From NCBI GenBank assembly GCA_022361035.1, contig JAKSBP010000427.1, positions 1 to 39,568 of the forward strand: a DNA stretch of 39,568 nt. The letters run 5' to 3'. Source of the stretch: Clostridia bacterium (GTDB lineage: Bacteria; Bacillota; Clostridia; Peptostreptococcales; Caminicellaceae). The position numbers and the translations under genes are program-made. The first letter of the stretch is position 1, and each line of letters starts with the position of its first letter. The notes below the pieces were generated by a model. The model made no database searches and was not told the origin of the DNA. It was given only the letters and a program-made list of their open reading frames with translations. This document shows positions 26,794 to 35,207 of this stretch, in pieces.

Positions 26794-27534
26794 TTAGAGA
26801 ACTACACCACCATCTACGCTAAGCACAGTACCTGTTATAAATTTAGCCTCGTCAGATGCCAAGAAAACATAGGCGTTAGCTATATCTTCTGGATATCCCA
26901 ATTGCTTAATCGGCGACTTCTTCCTCATCATATCAAGTATCTTTTCTGGCATTTTTTCAGTCATTGGAGTCATTATAAAGCCAGGTGCTACAGCATTAAC
27001 CCTTATGCCCTTTGAACCAAGCTCCTTGGCCCATGATTTAGTCATCCCAATAACTCCCCATTTTGTAGCAGCGTAATTCGTTTGACCAAAATTTCCATAT
27101 ATACCTACCACAGATGATGCATTTAAGATAACACCACTACCTTGCTCAGTCATGACCTTAGCTGCAGCTTGTCCGCAGTTATAAACACCCTTCAAATTAA
27201 CATCGACAACCTTGTCCCACTGTTCCTCTGTCATGTTTACAAGCTTTGAATCAGCGGTAATACCTGCATTATTTACCATAATATCAAGCTTACAATATTT
27301 TTCTAAGGTACCTTTAATCATTTTATCTACTTGTTCTTTATCTACAACATCAACAACTATACCAAAGGCTTCTCCTCCGCTCCCTTTTATCTCTTCAACG
27401 ACTCTATTTATATCCCCTTCATTAATATCAGCTACAACTACTTTAGCACCTTCCTTGGCAATTTTTTTTGCTGCCTCGGCACCGATTCCCCCACCACCAC
27501 CGGTTATAACAGCTACTTTGTCCTTGAGTCTCAC
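26794..27534 (-). CDS. SDR oxidoreductase, probable 3-oxoacyl-/acetoacetyl-CoA reductase
   Basis: Short-chain dehydrogenase of 246 residues, FabG/PhaB-like. Cofactor motif TGGGGGIG (11-18), NNAG (88-91), catalytic Ser140 or 141, Tyr154 and Lys158 (YAATK) are all present. Start GTG is set by AGGAGG 8 bases before. It is first in the SDR-thiolase-MaoC group, directly after a candidate sigma54 promoter. Family enzymes give or use the (R)-3-hydroxyacyl form, matching the MaoC hydratase stereochemistry, so I infer (R)-3-hydroxybutyryl-CoA as substrate. A role in fatty-acid synthesis is unlikely in this setting but cannot be excluded. Confidence 0.9.
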   Translation of the reverse strand: MRLKDKVAVITGGGGGIGAEAAKKIAKEGAKVVVADINEGDINRVVEEIKGSGGEAFGIVVDVVDKEQVDKMIKGTLEKYCKLDIMVNNAGITADSKLVNMTEEQWDKVVDVNLKGVYNCGQAAAKVMTEQGSGVILNASSVVGIYGNFGQTNYAATKWGVIGMTKSWAKELGSKGIRVNAVAPGFIMTPMTEKMPEKILDMMRKKSPIKQLGYPEDIANAYVFLASDEAKFITGTVLSVDGGVVL

Positions 27535-27604
27535 CCTTACTACCTCCTATATAGTTTATGAATTGAGATATCCTATTTTTATACATTACTATTACTAATT
27601 ATAA

Positions 27605-27620
27605 AGCAAAATCCAAGCCA
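27605..27620 (-). promoter_or_regulatory. Candidate sigma54 promoter of the SDR-thiolase-MaoC group
   Basis: Minus strand reads TGGCTTGGATTTTGCT. It has GG at -24 and GC at -12 with exact spacing and departs from TGGCAYR-N4-TTGCW at the A of the first box. It lies about 70 bases before the SDR start. Confidence 0.65.
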
Positions 27621-27970
27621 ATTTTTATATTTTCCATAGATTAGCTAGCCTTCAAAATATTATTTATCCCATAGCCTTGAAATAATCTTACTGTATTATG
27701 TTTAATATTAAAGGTAAATTTAATTTCAAAATAACAATAACCTATTAAATATTCATAATTGTTAGAAGAAAACATACTTGAGAATTAAATTTTACATTAA
27801 AAGTGTTATTTTTTTGAACAGTTTTTTCCTTTCTCAAGTATAATAGCCCCTTTATAAGTGTAATAAAATATATACATGTGTATTTTTTTATAACATATGG
27901 GCAAAATTGGATACTCATTATTTTATTATTATAACATTAATATCTTGTAAAACTTCAATAAAAACTCAAG

Positions 27971-28149
27971 TATAGATGAGTGACTTACAAACTTAATAAA
28001 CGAAAGCAGTCACTGAGGTTTCCTTTTGAGCGATTTTTATAAATCTGTTTTACCTTCTATTACCTATCTATAAACAGATTTATTGCATGAGCCTAAAGGA
28101 TTCTCTGTGACTGCTGAAGTAAGTTAACATTCTCAATCACTCATCTATA
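27971..28149. repeat. Palindromic TATAGATG-ended repeat, copy 5 (complete)
   Basis: The best-preserved copy, 179 bp. Ends TATAGATGAGTGA and TCACTCATCTATA are perfect inverted repeats; inner arms GCAGTCACTGAGG and TCTGTGACTGC pair; the tip is AAATCTGTTT against AAACAGATTT. TA flanks each end. It lies between the divergent SDR and dsdA genes. The rest of 27621-28249 is AT-rich with nothing else I can support. Confidence 0.85.
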
Positions 28150-28249
28150 TATTTAGTTAAAAAACATAAAGCCCTAAATTCTATCTAAGGCTTTATAAAG
28201 GGCAAGGTCATTAAACTCCTTTATTTTTTTATAAATTTCTCTAAAAAAA

Positions 28250-28278
28250 TTACATACAGCAGGATTTTACTCTATAAT
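28250..28278 (+). promoter_or_regulatory. Probable sigmaA promoter of dsdA
   Basis: TTACAT (28250-28255), 17 bases, TATAAT (28273-28278), 50 bases before the dsdA start codon. Confidence 0.65.
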
Positions 28279-28328
28279 TATATTATAATAAATAGTTCAT
28301 GAAAGACCTAAGAAAAGAGGGATAAAAC

Positions 28329-29690
28329 ATGGAAAATATTAATTTTAATGACAAAAGAATAAGGGAATTGATTAAAACTCACCCACTCCTTAATGAAATC
28401 ATTTTAACTAAGGAAGTATTCTGGCCCAATCCTAAATATAGCAGCTTTCAGGAGGCAATGAAAAAAATTTCTATCGGTGACAAAGATGTTGAGGCAGCCG
28501 AAGAAAGATTGAAGCGTTTTGCCCCATATATAGCCAAATGTTTCCCAGAAACTGCTAAGGCAAACGGCATTATTGAATCCCCCATTGTAAGAATTCCTAA
28601 TATCCATAAAAGGTTAGAGGAAATATTCGATAATAAAATTCTGGGTTCTTTGTTACTAAAATGCGATAGCCATCTTCCCATATCGGGCTCCATTAAGGCC
28701 AGGGGTGGAATCTATGAAGTTCTAAAACATGCTGAGGAGCTGGCAATCAAAAACAATATGCTAAATATAGAAGATGATTATTCAATTTTAGATAGTAATA
28801 TTTTTAGAAGCTTCTATTCAAATTATTCCATCGCAGTAGGGTCAACTGGCAATCTTGGCCTTAGTATCGGAATAATAGGTGCGCAGTTAGGATTTAAGGT
28901 ATATGTACATATGTCAGGGGATGCCAAGGAATGGAAGAAAAATCTTCTCAGAAGTAAAGGGGTTACTGTTATTGAGTATGATTCTGACTACAGTAGGGCA
29001 GTAGAAGAAGGAAGAAGGCAGGCCCAATCGGACCCAAAGATGTATTTTATCGATGATGAAAACTCTCTGGACCTCTTCCTTGGATATACTGTTGTGGCCT
29101 CTAGACTAAAAATACAGTTGAAGGAAATGGATATTATCGTAGATGAGAACCGCCCCCTATTTGTATATCTACCATGCGGTGTTGGAGGAGGTCCAGGTGG
29201 AGTTGCCTTTGGCTTAAAGCTCTTATTTGGGGACAATGTACATTGTTTCTTTGCCGAACCCACCCATTCTCCCTGTATGCTTATTGGCTTAATGACGGGG
29301 CTTCATGATAAAATCTGTGTTCAAGATTTTGGTATTGATAATATAACTGCTGCCGACGGTTTAGCCGTTGGAAGACCTTCAGCCTTTATAGGAAAAACTT
29401 TAGAAAATCTCATAAGCGGCTGTTTTACCGTAGAGGATGACAACCTCTATAAGCTCCTTAGTACATTGGCCGATAGAGAGGATATTTATCTAGAGCCTTC
29501 AGCACTGGCGGGTATTCCTGGGGCTGTAAAATTATTTAAAGATAAGCTTGGTAGAAAATACATAAAAGATAATAATTTAGAGGATAAGATGAAAAATGCA
29601 GTCCATATTCCATGGGCCACGGGGGGAAGTATGGTTCCTAGGGATGTGATTGAAGAATACTATAATAGGGGTTTAAGGTTAAATAAATAA
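28329..29690 (+). CDS. dsdA: D-serine ammonia-lyase (D-serine dehydratase)
   Basis: PLP enzyme converting D-serine to pyruvate and ammonia. The 453-residue length matches DsdA. The PLP lysine is Lys123 in SGSIKARGG, and the phosphate-binding glycine loop (CGVGGGPGG) follows in the second half; the C-terminal [10 protein letters not shown] is typical of the family. ATG start with AAGAGGG upstream. It is monocistronic with no dsdX or dsdC beside it. The pyruvate formed can enter the pyruvate:ferredoxin oxidoreductase reaction. Its terminator has been invaded by two mini-elements. Confidence 0.95.
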   Translation: MENINFNDKRIRELIKTHPLLNEIILTKEVFWPNPKYSSFQEAMKKISIGDKDVEAAEERLKRFAPYIAKCFPETAKANGIIESPIVRIPNIHKRLEEIFDNKILGSLLLKCDSHLPISGSIKARGGIYEVLKHAEELAIKNNMLNIEDDYSILDSNIFRSFYSNYSIAVGSTGNLGLSIGIIGAQLGFKVYVHMSGDAKEWKKNLLRSKGVTVIEYDSDYSRAVEEGRRQAQSDPKMYFIDDENSLDLFLGYTVVASRLKIQLKEMDIIVDENRPLFVYLPCGVGGGPGGVAFGLKLLFGDNVHCFFAEPTHSPCMLIGLMTGLHDKICVQDFGIDNITAADGLAVGRPSAFIGKTLENLISGCFTVEDDNLYKLLSTLADREDIYLEPSALAGIPGAVKLFKDKLGRKYIKDNNLEDKMKNAVHIPWATGGSMVPRDVIEEYYNRGLRLNK

Positions 29691-29691
29691 A

Positions 29692-29708
29692 AGGCGTCTT
29701 TGACGCCT
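29692..29708 (+). terminator. dsdA terminator hairpin, first copy
   Basis: AGGCGTC and GACGCCT pair around TTT, 1 base past the dsdA stop codon. The inserted element follows directly, so no T-run remains here. Confidence 0.75.
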
Positions 29709-29859
29709 CAGATTGTTAACAAAGTTAACAAGATGATAGGCTTTAACAAACTTTCAAGTTCAAGGCACGCTGAAATCGAGGAGCGGAGCTTGCTCTACTG
29801 CAAGTGAGCACCGGAGATTTTAACAGTAACGCAGAAATTGGGAGTTTGTTAACAGCCTC
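29709..29859. mobile_element. Terminator-inserted palindromic mini-element B1
   Basis: A 151-bp element flanked by exact 17-bp copies of the dsdA terminator hairpin (29692-29708 and 29860-29876). Its left end is CAGATTGTTAACAAAG and its right end CTGTTAACAAACTCCC in reverse reading. It is near-identical to element A at 14163-14315 but oppositely placed relative to the upstream gene. It holds a 19-bp palindrome of TTGTTAAC, AAA, GTTAACAA (29713-29731). Non-coding. Confidence 0.85.
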
Positions 29860-29876
29860 AGGCGTCTTTGACGCCT
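29860..29876 (+). terminator. dsdA terminator hairpin, second copy
   Basis: Exact repeat of the 17-bp hairpin at 29692-29708, lying between the two mini-elements. Confidence 0.75.
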
Positions 29877-30016
29877 CAGATTGTTTAAGATGACAGGCTT
29901 TTGAGAAATCCGAAGTTCGAGGCATGCTGAAATCGAGAAGCCGCAGCGTATATAGACATACGTAAGGGTTCTCGACCTAGGCAACAACGAAGAAATTCGG
30001 GTTTATCAACAGCCTG
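29877..30016. mobile_element. Terminator-inserted palindromic mini-element B2 (diverged subtype)
   Basis: A 140-bp element between the second and third hairpin copies. It shares the ends (CAGATTGTT and AACAGCCTG) and the block AAGTTCGAGGCATGCTGAAA with B1 but differs in the core: TCGAGAA and TTCTCGA close a stem tipped by CGTAT, ATAGAC, ATACG. It lacks the TTGTTAAC palindrome found in A and B1. It therefore represents a second subtype with the same insertion preference. Confidence 0.8.
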
Positions 30017-30036
30017 AGACGTATTTGACGCCTTTG
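30017..30036 (+). terminator. dsdA terminator hairpin, third (mutated) copy
   Basis: AGACGTATTTGACGCCT differs at two positions from the two exact copies and is followed by TTT. It is probably the original terminator end with later decay. The remaining 30037-30115 shows nothing more. Confidence 0.65.
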
Positions 30037-30115
30037 GATTTCATAACTTTCACTTTAGGATTTGGAAGAGTTTTATACTTAAGTCTACATTCTTGGCATT
30101 TACTAAAGGAGTCCA

Positions 30116-30622
30116 CTAAAAATCTTTACTATTAAACCTTGCAAATTCCGGATCAGAGTCTACTGTCTTTACTCCCCTAGTTCTTTCAGGTTCATCTACA
30201 AAATTCAAAATATTTTCTAAAATTAATTTATGCTTTTTTTCCTCCTCTGCCAATCTCCTGAAAATAACTTTTTCTCTTTTACTCTCAGCTTTTTCACAGT
30301 GTTCTTCATATAATCTCATGCTCTGCTCCTCTAAGTCTAAGGCATGCTTATAGGCTTCTACAGCTGAAGCCGATATATCAAACTTTTCTTCCCTACAAAG
30401 CATCTCAGAAAATATATTATTTGCCCTGGTTAGAGTAGATGAACTAATGCCTGTTTTCCCCTCATCCTTCATATCCTTTATTATCCTATGGTGTTCCTCC
30501 TCGTCCTTTGCTAACATTTCAAATATCCTTTTAAGACCCTTATCCTGGGTATCCTCCATTAGTTCTTCGTAATACCTCTTTCCATCAAGTTCCATATTCA
30601 TGGCAAATTCATATATGTCCAC
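30116..30622 (-). CDS. Ferritin-like (rubrerythrin-type) di-iron protein
   Basis: A 168-residue four-helix protein with two ExxH-type halves: an early Glu in the MNMELDGKRYYEEL helix with EEEHH about 35 residues on, and ALDLEEQSMRLYEEH with EEEKKH. This is the di-iron site layout of rubrerythrin and COG1633 proteins. There is no rubredoxin-like CxxC domain, so it is not a classical rubrerythrin; a role in peroxide or oxygen defence or iron handling is probable. Start GTG has AGGAGG 7 bases upstream. It stands alone between dsdA and the hydrogenase operon. Confidence 0.85.
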   Translation of the reverse strand: MDIYEFAMNMELDGKRYYEELMEDTQDKGLKRIFEMLAKDEEEHHRIIKDMKDEGKTGISSSTLTRANNIFSEMLCREEKFDISASAVEAYKHALDLEEQSMRLYEEHCEKAESKREKVIFRRLAEEEKKHKLILENILNFVDEPERTRGVKTVDSDPEFARFNSKDF

Positions 30623-30777
30623 TATAATACCTCCTAATAATATTATTTTAATCTATTAATACCCAATTAATGTTCATAACAAAACTTAAATTTTTTTATT
30701 ATGCATTTTTATAAATTTTTTTATCATATAAAATTTATATATAAACACTTTTTAAATACAATATTATCTATACCTCA

Positions 30778-30815
30778 ATAAAAGAAATAAGCAGGAACCT
30801 AGTCAAGTCCCTGCT
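30778..30815 (-). terminator. Terminator of the hnd operon
   Basis: AGCAGG and CCTGCT close an imperfect stem with inner ACCT/AGT pairing; on the minus strand TATTTCTTTTATT follows. It starts 7 bases past the hndD stop codon. Confidence 0.75.
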
Positions 30816-30821
30816 GATATC

Positions 30822-32585
30822 CTAAATTCTTTCCCTTTCTTCATAGTGGGTATGGAAAAGTTCATGGGCCCTTTCTCCAAAGGGCTCTCCGACATACTCT
30901 TTGTACATCCTCAAAACTTCAGGATTTTCGTGTGATTTTCTAATGGTCTTTCTTCTATCCTCTCTATATATGGCTTCTTGACGCTTCTTAACAATTTCAT
31001 CATTCCCATGATGATAGGGCTGACCTCCACCACCAATACATCCACCTGGACATGCCATGATTTCAATTGCATCATATTTTGATTCGTTTTCCCTAATTTC
31101 TTCAAGAATTACACGGGCATTACCTAATCCACTGGCAATACCTATGGTCAATTCCTTGTCTCCTATTTTAACTTTAGCTTCACGGAGTCCTTCAATACCC
31201 CTAAGCTGTCCAAATTCAACTTCTTTAAGCTCTTCTCCTGTAACCCACTCATAGACTGTACGAATAGCAGCTTCAATTACGCCTCCTGTTGTGCCAAAGA
31301 TAACTGAGGCTCCAGTGGTTTCCCCTAGGGGTCTATCAAATTCACTTTCTGGAAGATTTTTAAAGTTTATTCCCGCTTCTTTAATCATCTGTCCCAGCTC
31401 ACGGGTTGTAACGACGATATCAACATTGTTATGTTCATCCTTAGTAAGCTCTGGACGCTTAGCTTCTGCCTTTTTAGCTATACAAGGCATTATTGAAACT
31501 ACTACTATATTATCTGGGTTCAGTCCCTTTTTCTCTGCATAGTAGGTTTTAGCAATTGTACCAAAGATTATATGGGGAGACTTACAGGTAGAAGGTACTT
31601 TTAAAAGCTCCGGAAATTGATGCTCTATAAATTTAACCCAAGCCGGACAACAGCTTGTGAGGATAGGAAGGGTCTTGTTGTTTTCCATGCGATATATTAA
31701 TTCCTTTGCCTCTTCCATTATTGTAACATCGGCTCCAAAATCAGTATCAAAGACACCATCAAAGCCTATACTTTTAAGTGCGGTTACAAGTTGTCCTGTG
31801 ACTATGGTCCCCGGCTCCATACCAAAGAGTTCACCTATTGCAACACGAATAGCAGGAGCCGTTTGTACAACCACATGCTTGTCGGGGTCGTTTAAGGCCT
31901 CCCAAACCTTATCCGTATGATTAACTTCAGTAAGAGCAGCCGTTGGACATACTGCAACACATTGACCACAATATGTACAGGAGGATTCTACCATTGGAAT
32001 ATTAAATGCTGGCCCAACGAAAGCATCAAATCCCCTTCCAATACCCGATAATATTCCACAGGTCTGTACTTCATTACACATGGTCTCACAACGTCTACAA
32101 TATATACACTTATTTGCATCCTTTACTAGTGCATCACTTGATAAGTCCTTGGGATAATCCATCCTCTCCCCTTCCCATTTGATTTCCCTTACTCCAAGTT
32201 CCTTGGCCAGGGCTTGAAGTTCACATTCGAGATTTTTAGGACAGGTAAAACATTGATTTGGATGATTTGATAAAAGTAGTTCCACAGACATTCTACGGGC
32301 AGTAATTGACCGTAATGTATCTGTTCTGACTTCCATTCCTTCGGTTACCTCGGTTACACATGCGGGTACAAGCTTATTTCTATTGTTAGTGGCCTGTACT
32401 AATTCTACCATACAAACTCTGCATGAAGCTGTCTGGTTCACCATTTTTAAATCCTGTAAATCTAGATGACATAGGGTTGGAATTTTAACTCTAGCTTCCT
32501 GCGCTGCTTCTAGGATTGTTATACCTTCTTCTACCTCCATCTCCTGATTGTTTATTTTAACAGTAAAGATTTTTTTTTCTGACAT
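30822..32585 (-). CDS. hndD: [FeFe]-hydrogenase catalytic subunit HndD
   Basis: Catalytic subunit of a multimeric cytosolic [FeFe]-hydrogenase. The 587 residues contain an N-terminal [2Fe-2S] domain (Cys39, 55, 58, 76), the HxxxCxxC [4Fe-4S] site (HPNQCFTCPKNLEC), two ferredoxin clusters (CIYCRRCETMC and CTYCGQCVAVC), then the H-cluster motifs TSCCPAW (310-316), MPCIAKK (366-372) and MACPGGCIGGGGQP (510-523), and a C-terminal small-subunit-like tail. All active-site cysteines are present. ATG start with GGAGG upstream. Last in hndABCD. Such enzymes couple H2 to NAD(P)H and often to ferredoxin by bifurcation; which applies here cannot be read from sequence. Confidence 0.95.
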   Translation of the reverse strand: MSEKKIFTVKINNQEMEVEEGITILEAAQEARVKIPTLCHLDLQDLKMVNQTASCRVCMVELVQATNNRNKLVPACVTEVTEGMEVRTDTLRSITARRMSVELLLSNHPNQCFTCPKNLECELQALAKELGVREIKWEGERMDYPKDLSSDALVKDANKCIYCRRCETMCNEVQTCGILSGIGRGFDAFVGPAFNIPMVESSCTYCGQCVAVCPTAALTEVNHTDKVWEALNDPDKHVVVQTAPAIRVAIGELFGMEPGTIVTGQLVTALKSIGFDGVFDTDFGADVTIMEEAKELIYRMENNKTLPILTSCCPAWVKFIEHQFPELLKVPSTCKSPHIIFGTIAKTYYAEKKGLNPDNIVVVSIMPCIAKKAEAKRPELTKDEHNNVDIVVTTRELGQMIKEAGINFKNLPESEFDRPLGETTGASVIFGTTGGVIEAAIRTVYEWVTGEELKEVEFGQLRGIEGLREAKVKIGDKELTIGIASGLGNARVILEEIRENESKYDAIEIMACPGGCIGGGGQPYHHGNDEIVKKRQEAIYREDRRKTIRKSHENPEVLRMYKEYVGEPFGERAHELFHTHYEERERI

Positions 32586-32607
32586 AATCTGACCTCCTCC
32601 CTCTTAA

Positions 32608-34260
32608 CTAGGACTTACGCATTGAATCATCTTTATTTTTAGCAGTATATTTACCCTCTCCCTGGGGATGGTCAATATCTTTTATAAAGGCCACATATTC
32701 ATCCCAAAAATACTTCATTGTACTAATGACTGGATTAGGTGCAGTCTGACCTAGGCCGCATAGAGAGCCATCTTTAACCATATAACACAATTGTTTCATT
32801 GCATCAATATCACCCATTGTTCCCTTGCCGCTGGTAATCTTGTTGAGCATCTCGTATAGTCTTTTAGTTCCTATACGACAGGGAGTACACCTTCCACAGG
32901 ATTCATCCATAGTAAATTCAAGATAGTATTTTGCTATGTTGACCATATTATCGGTTTCATCCATAACTATCATACCCCCGGAGCCCATGATTGATCCAAT
33001 ACCAATTAGGCTGTCGTAATCTATTGGTGTATCAAGCTCATCCTCTGTTATAACTCCCCCCGATGGTCCACCGGTTTGCACTGCTTTAAATTTACGTCCC
33101 TTTTGTATTCCTCCACCTACATCGAATATGATTTCCCTTAAGGTTATACCCATAGGCACTTCTACTAATCCTACATTGTTAACCTTCCCTGTCAATGCAA
33201 AGACCTTGGTTCCTTTACTCTTTTCAGTGCCTATTGATGCAAACCACTCGCCACCCTTTATTATGATGGGAGGAATGTTAGCAAAGGTTTCAACGTTATT
33301 AACACAGGTTGGATGTCCCCAGTACCCTTCCTGAGATGGATATGGAGGCTTATAGTTCGGCTCGCCACGCTTCCCTTCACAGGAATTGATAAGGGCAGTT
33401 TCCTCTCCACACACAAAGGCTCCTGCACCATATTTTAAATCTATGTCAAAGCTGAAATCTGTATCAAATATATTCTTTCCTAAAAACCCTAGTTCACGGG
33501 CCTGCTTTAGGGCAATATTGAGCCTTTTTATGGCAAGGGGATATTCTGCCCTTATGTATATTATTCCCTTATCGGCTCCAATGGCATATCCTCCGATAGC
33601 CATAGCTTCTAAAACCCTATGGGGGTCACCTTCCAAAATACTTCTATCCATGAAGGCCCCCGGATCACCTTCATCGGCATTACAAATTATGAACTTGGTT
33701 TCTCCTTCTTCTGCCTTAGTGATTTCCCATTTTAAGCCGGTAGGAAATCCTCCACCGCCCCGACCACGAAGTTGAGATTTTTTTACTATATCTATAACTT
33801 CATCTTGAGACATCCCCGCAAGTGCTTTTCCTAGGGCTTCGTAGCCTCCTAGTGCTATATATTCATAAATATCTTCAGGGTTTATAAGACCACAATTTCT
33901 AAGGGCAATACGGAGCTGTTTCTTATAAAATGGCATTTCTTCTTGACTATAGGCCTTCTTCTTTTTGTTGGGTTCTTCATATAAAAGTCTCTCAACCCTT
34001 CTACCCTTAATGATATGTTCATCTACGATTTCCTTGGCATCCTTAGGACCAACTCTGACATAGAGAATATTATCGGGTTCTATTTTTATAATTGGTCCCT
34101 GTTCACAAAATCCAAAGCATCCTGTTTCTATAACCTGGACTTCTTCATGGTATCCCCGAGCCTTTAGGATAAGATTAAGATTCCTAATTACCTTTTCGCT
34201 CTCACTTGCCAGGCAGCCTGTCCCGCCACAGACCATTATATTTGTACGAAACTTAGCCAT
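32608..34260 (-). CDS. hndC: NuoF-like flavoprotein subunit HndC of the hydrogenase
   Basis: NAD(P)H- and FMN-binding subunit of the hydrogenase. The 550-residue chain has an N-terminal thioredoxin-like [2Fe-2S] domain (CGGTGCLAS near 12, CFGFC near 50), the NuoF core with GRGGGGFPTG and the NADEGDPG segment, and the NuoF [4Fe-4S] site ESCGRCTPCRIG with a later Cys in SLCGLGQ. It ends soon after that domain. Many HydB-type homologues continue into a C-terminal two-cluster ferredoxin domain; here that is absent and hndD begins 22 bases later, so it is a true absence in this gene. ATG start with GAGGAGG upstream. Confidence 0.93.
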   Translation of the reverse strand: MAKFRTNIMVCGGTGCLASESEKVIRNLNLILKARGYHEEVQVIETGCFGFCEQGPIIKIEPDNILYVRVGPKDAKEIVDEHIIKGRRVERLLYEEPNKKKKAYSQEEMPFYKKQLRIALRNCGLINPEDIYEYIALGGYEALGKALAGMSQDEVIDIVKKSQLRGRGGGGFPTGLKWEITKAEEGETKFIICNADEGDPGAFMDRSILEGDPHRVLEAMAIGGYAIGADKGIIYIRAEYPLAIKRLNIALKQARELGFLGKNIFDTDFSFDIDLKYGAGAFVCGEETALINSCEGKRGEPNYKPPYPSQEGYWGHPTCVNNVETFANIPPIIIKGGEWFASIGTEKSKGTKVFALTGKVNNVGLVEVPMGITLREIIFDVGGGIQKGRKFKAVQTGGPSGGVITEDELDTPIDYDSLIGIGSIMGSGGMIVMDETDNMVNIAKYYLEFTMDESCGRCTPCRIGTKRLYEMLNKITSGKGTMGDIDAMKQLCYMVKDGSLCGLGQTAPNPVISTMKYFWDEYVAFIKDIDHPQGEGKYTAKNKDDSMRKS

Positions 34261-34287
34261 ATTAAACCTCCTCTACTATTAATTTTT

Positions 34288-34683
34288 CTATGTTCTTTCA
34301 AAGTTAATATGTAGAATCAAATCTTCTACGGGCTCCCCACCCTTTATATGCTTTTCTATAATTTCCTGGACTTTCTTCTTTCCCTTCACATTGCCATAGA
34401 GAACTGGTTTTTTACCAGCTATATTCACTTGTATAGTAGGCTCAGAATGGCAATATCCAATACATCCCACGGGAACTACCTTGACATTGTCCAGCTTTTC
34501 CTTTGTTATCTCTTCAACCAAAAAGTTCAAGGTCTCCCTTGCTCCAGAGGATATGCCGCAGGTTGCCATTCCAACTAGAATTTCTATTCTATCCTCGGTT
34601 GTCTGACCATGTTCTCTTAAATTAACCCTTTCAATTGATTTCTCCCTGATTTTCTTTAGCTCTTCTAAGGACTTGACCTTCAT
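34288..34683 (-). CDS. hndB: Thioredoxin-like [2Fe-2S] subunit HndB
   Basis: A 131-residue [2Fe-2S] ferredoxin of the thioredoxin-like fold, equivalent to HndB of Desulfovibrio. It begins KSLEELKKIREKS and has cluster cysteines in MATCGISSGA and VGCIGYCHSEP. Its start codon overlaps the hndA stop by one base (TAATG), so the two are translationally coupled. It probably passes electrons between HndA/HndC and HndD. Confidence 0.93.
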   Translation of the reverse strand: MKVKSLEELKKIREKSIERVNLREHGQTTEDRIEILVGMATCGISSGARETLNFLVEEITKEKLDNVKVVPVGCIGYCHSEPTIQVNIAGKKPVLYGNVKGKKKVQEIIEKHIKGGEPVEDLILHINFERT

Positions 34684-35207
34684 TATTTCACCTCCCTATT
34701 TCTATAGGTACTAATAATATCATCTAGCTCCTCTTCTTTTACACGACCATATACATCATCACCTACTGTAACAACGGGAGCAAGGCCACAGGCTCCTATA
34801 CATCTAACATCCTTTAATGTAAAAAGGCCGTCCTCTGTGATTTCATTGGATTCGATTTCCAGTTTTTCCTTTAGTCTTTCAATAATCTTATCTGCTCCCT
34901 TTACAAAGCAGGCCGTACCCATACACACACTTATGGTATGTTTGCCCCGTGGTTTAGTTGTAAAATAGGAATAAAAGCTAACCACTCCAAAGACTTCTGC
35001 CCCTGCAATCCCTAATTTCCTCGATACATAAAGCTGAACATCCCTAGGCAAATACCCAAATATATCTTGAGCTTTGTGTAGTATTTCGATTAAAGCTCCC
35101 TTTGTAGTTTCCAGACCATCAATAAATTTTTCTAATTCATCAAATTTTTCCTTGGGTAGATTTTCATTTACGGGCTTTGTCACACTTATGGATTGGGGTT
35201 TTGTCAT
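34683..35207 (-). CDS. hndA: NuoE-like [2Fe-2S] subunit HndA
   Basis: NuoE-family subunit of the hydrogenase, 174 residues. The [2Fe-2S] motif is CMGTACFVKGA and CIGACGLAP, with the usual spacing, and the N-terminal helical bundle includes GALIEILHKAQDIFGYLP. I start at MTKPQS because AGGGTGGTG lies directly before it; an earlier GTG would overlap that site. First gene of hndABCD. Confidence 0.94.
   Translation of the reverse strand: MTKPQSISVTKPVNENLPKEKFDELEKFIDGLETTKGALIEILHKAQDIFGYLPRDVQLYVSRKLGIAGAEVFGVVSFYSYFTTKPRGKHTISVCMGTACFVKGADKIIERLKEKLEIESNEITEDGLFTLKDVRCIGACGLAPVVTVGDDVYGRVKEEELDDIISTYRNREVK

Noticed and set aside
27212..27598. A 128-codon plus-strand frame opposite the SDR gene
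   Set aside because: Antisense shadow of a gene with complete catalytic motifs.
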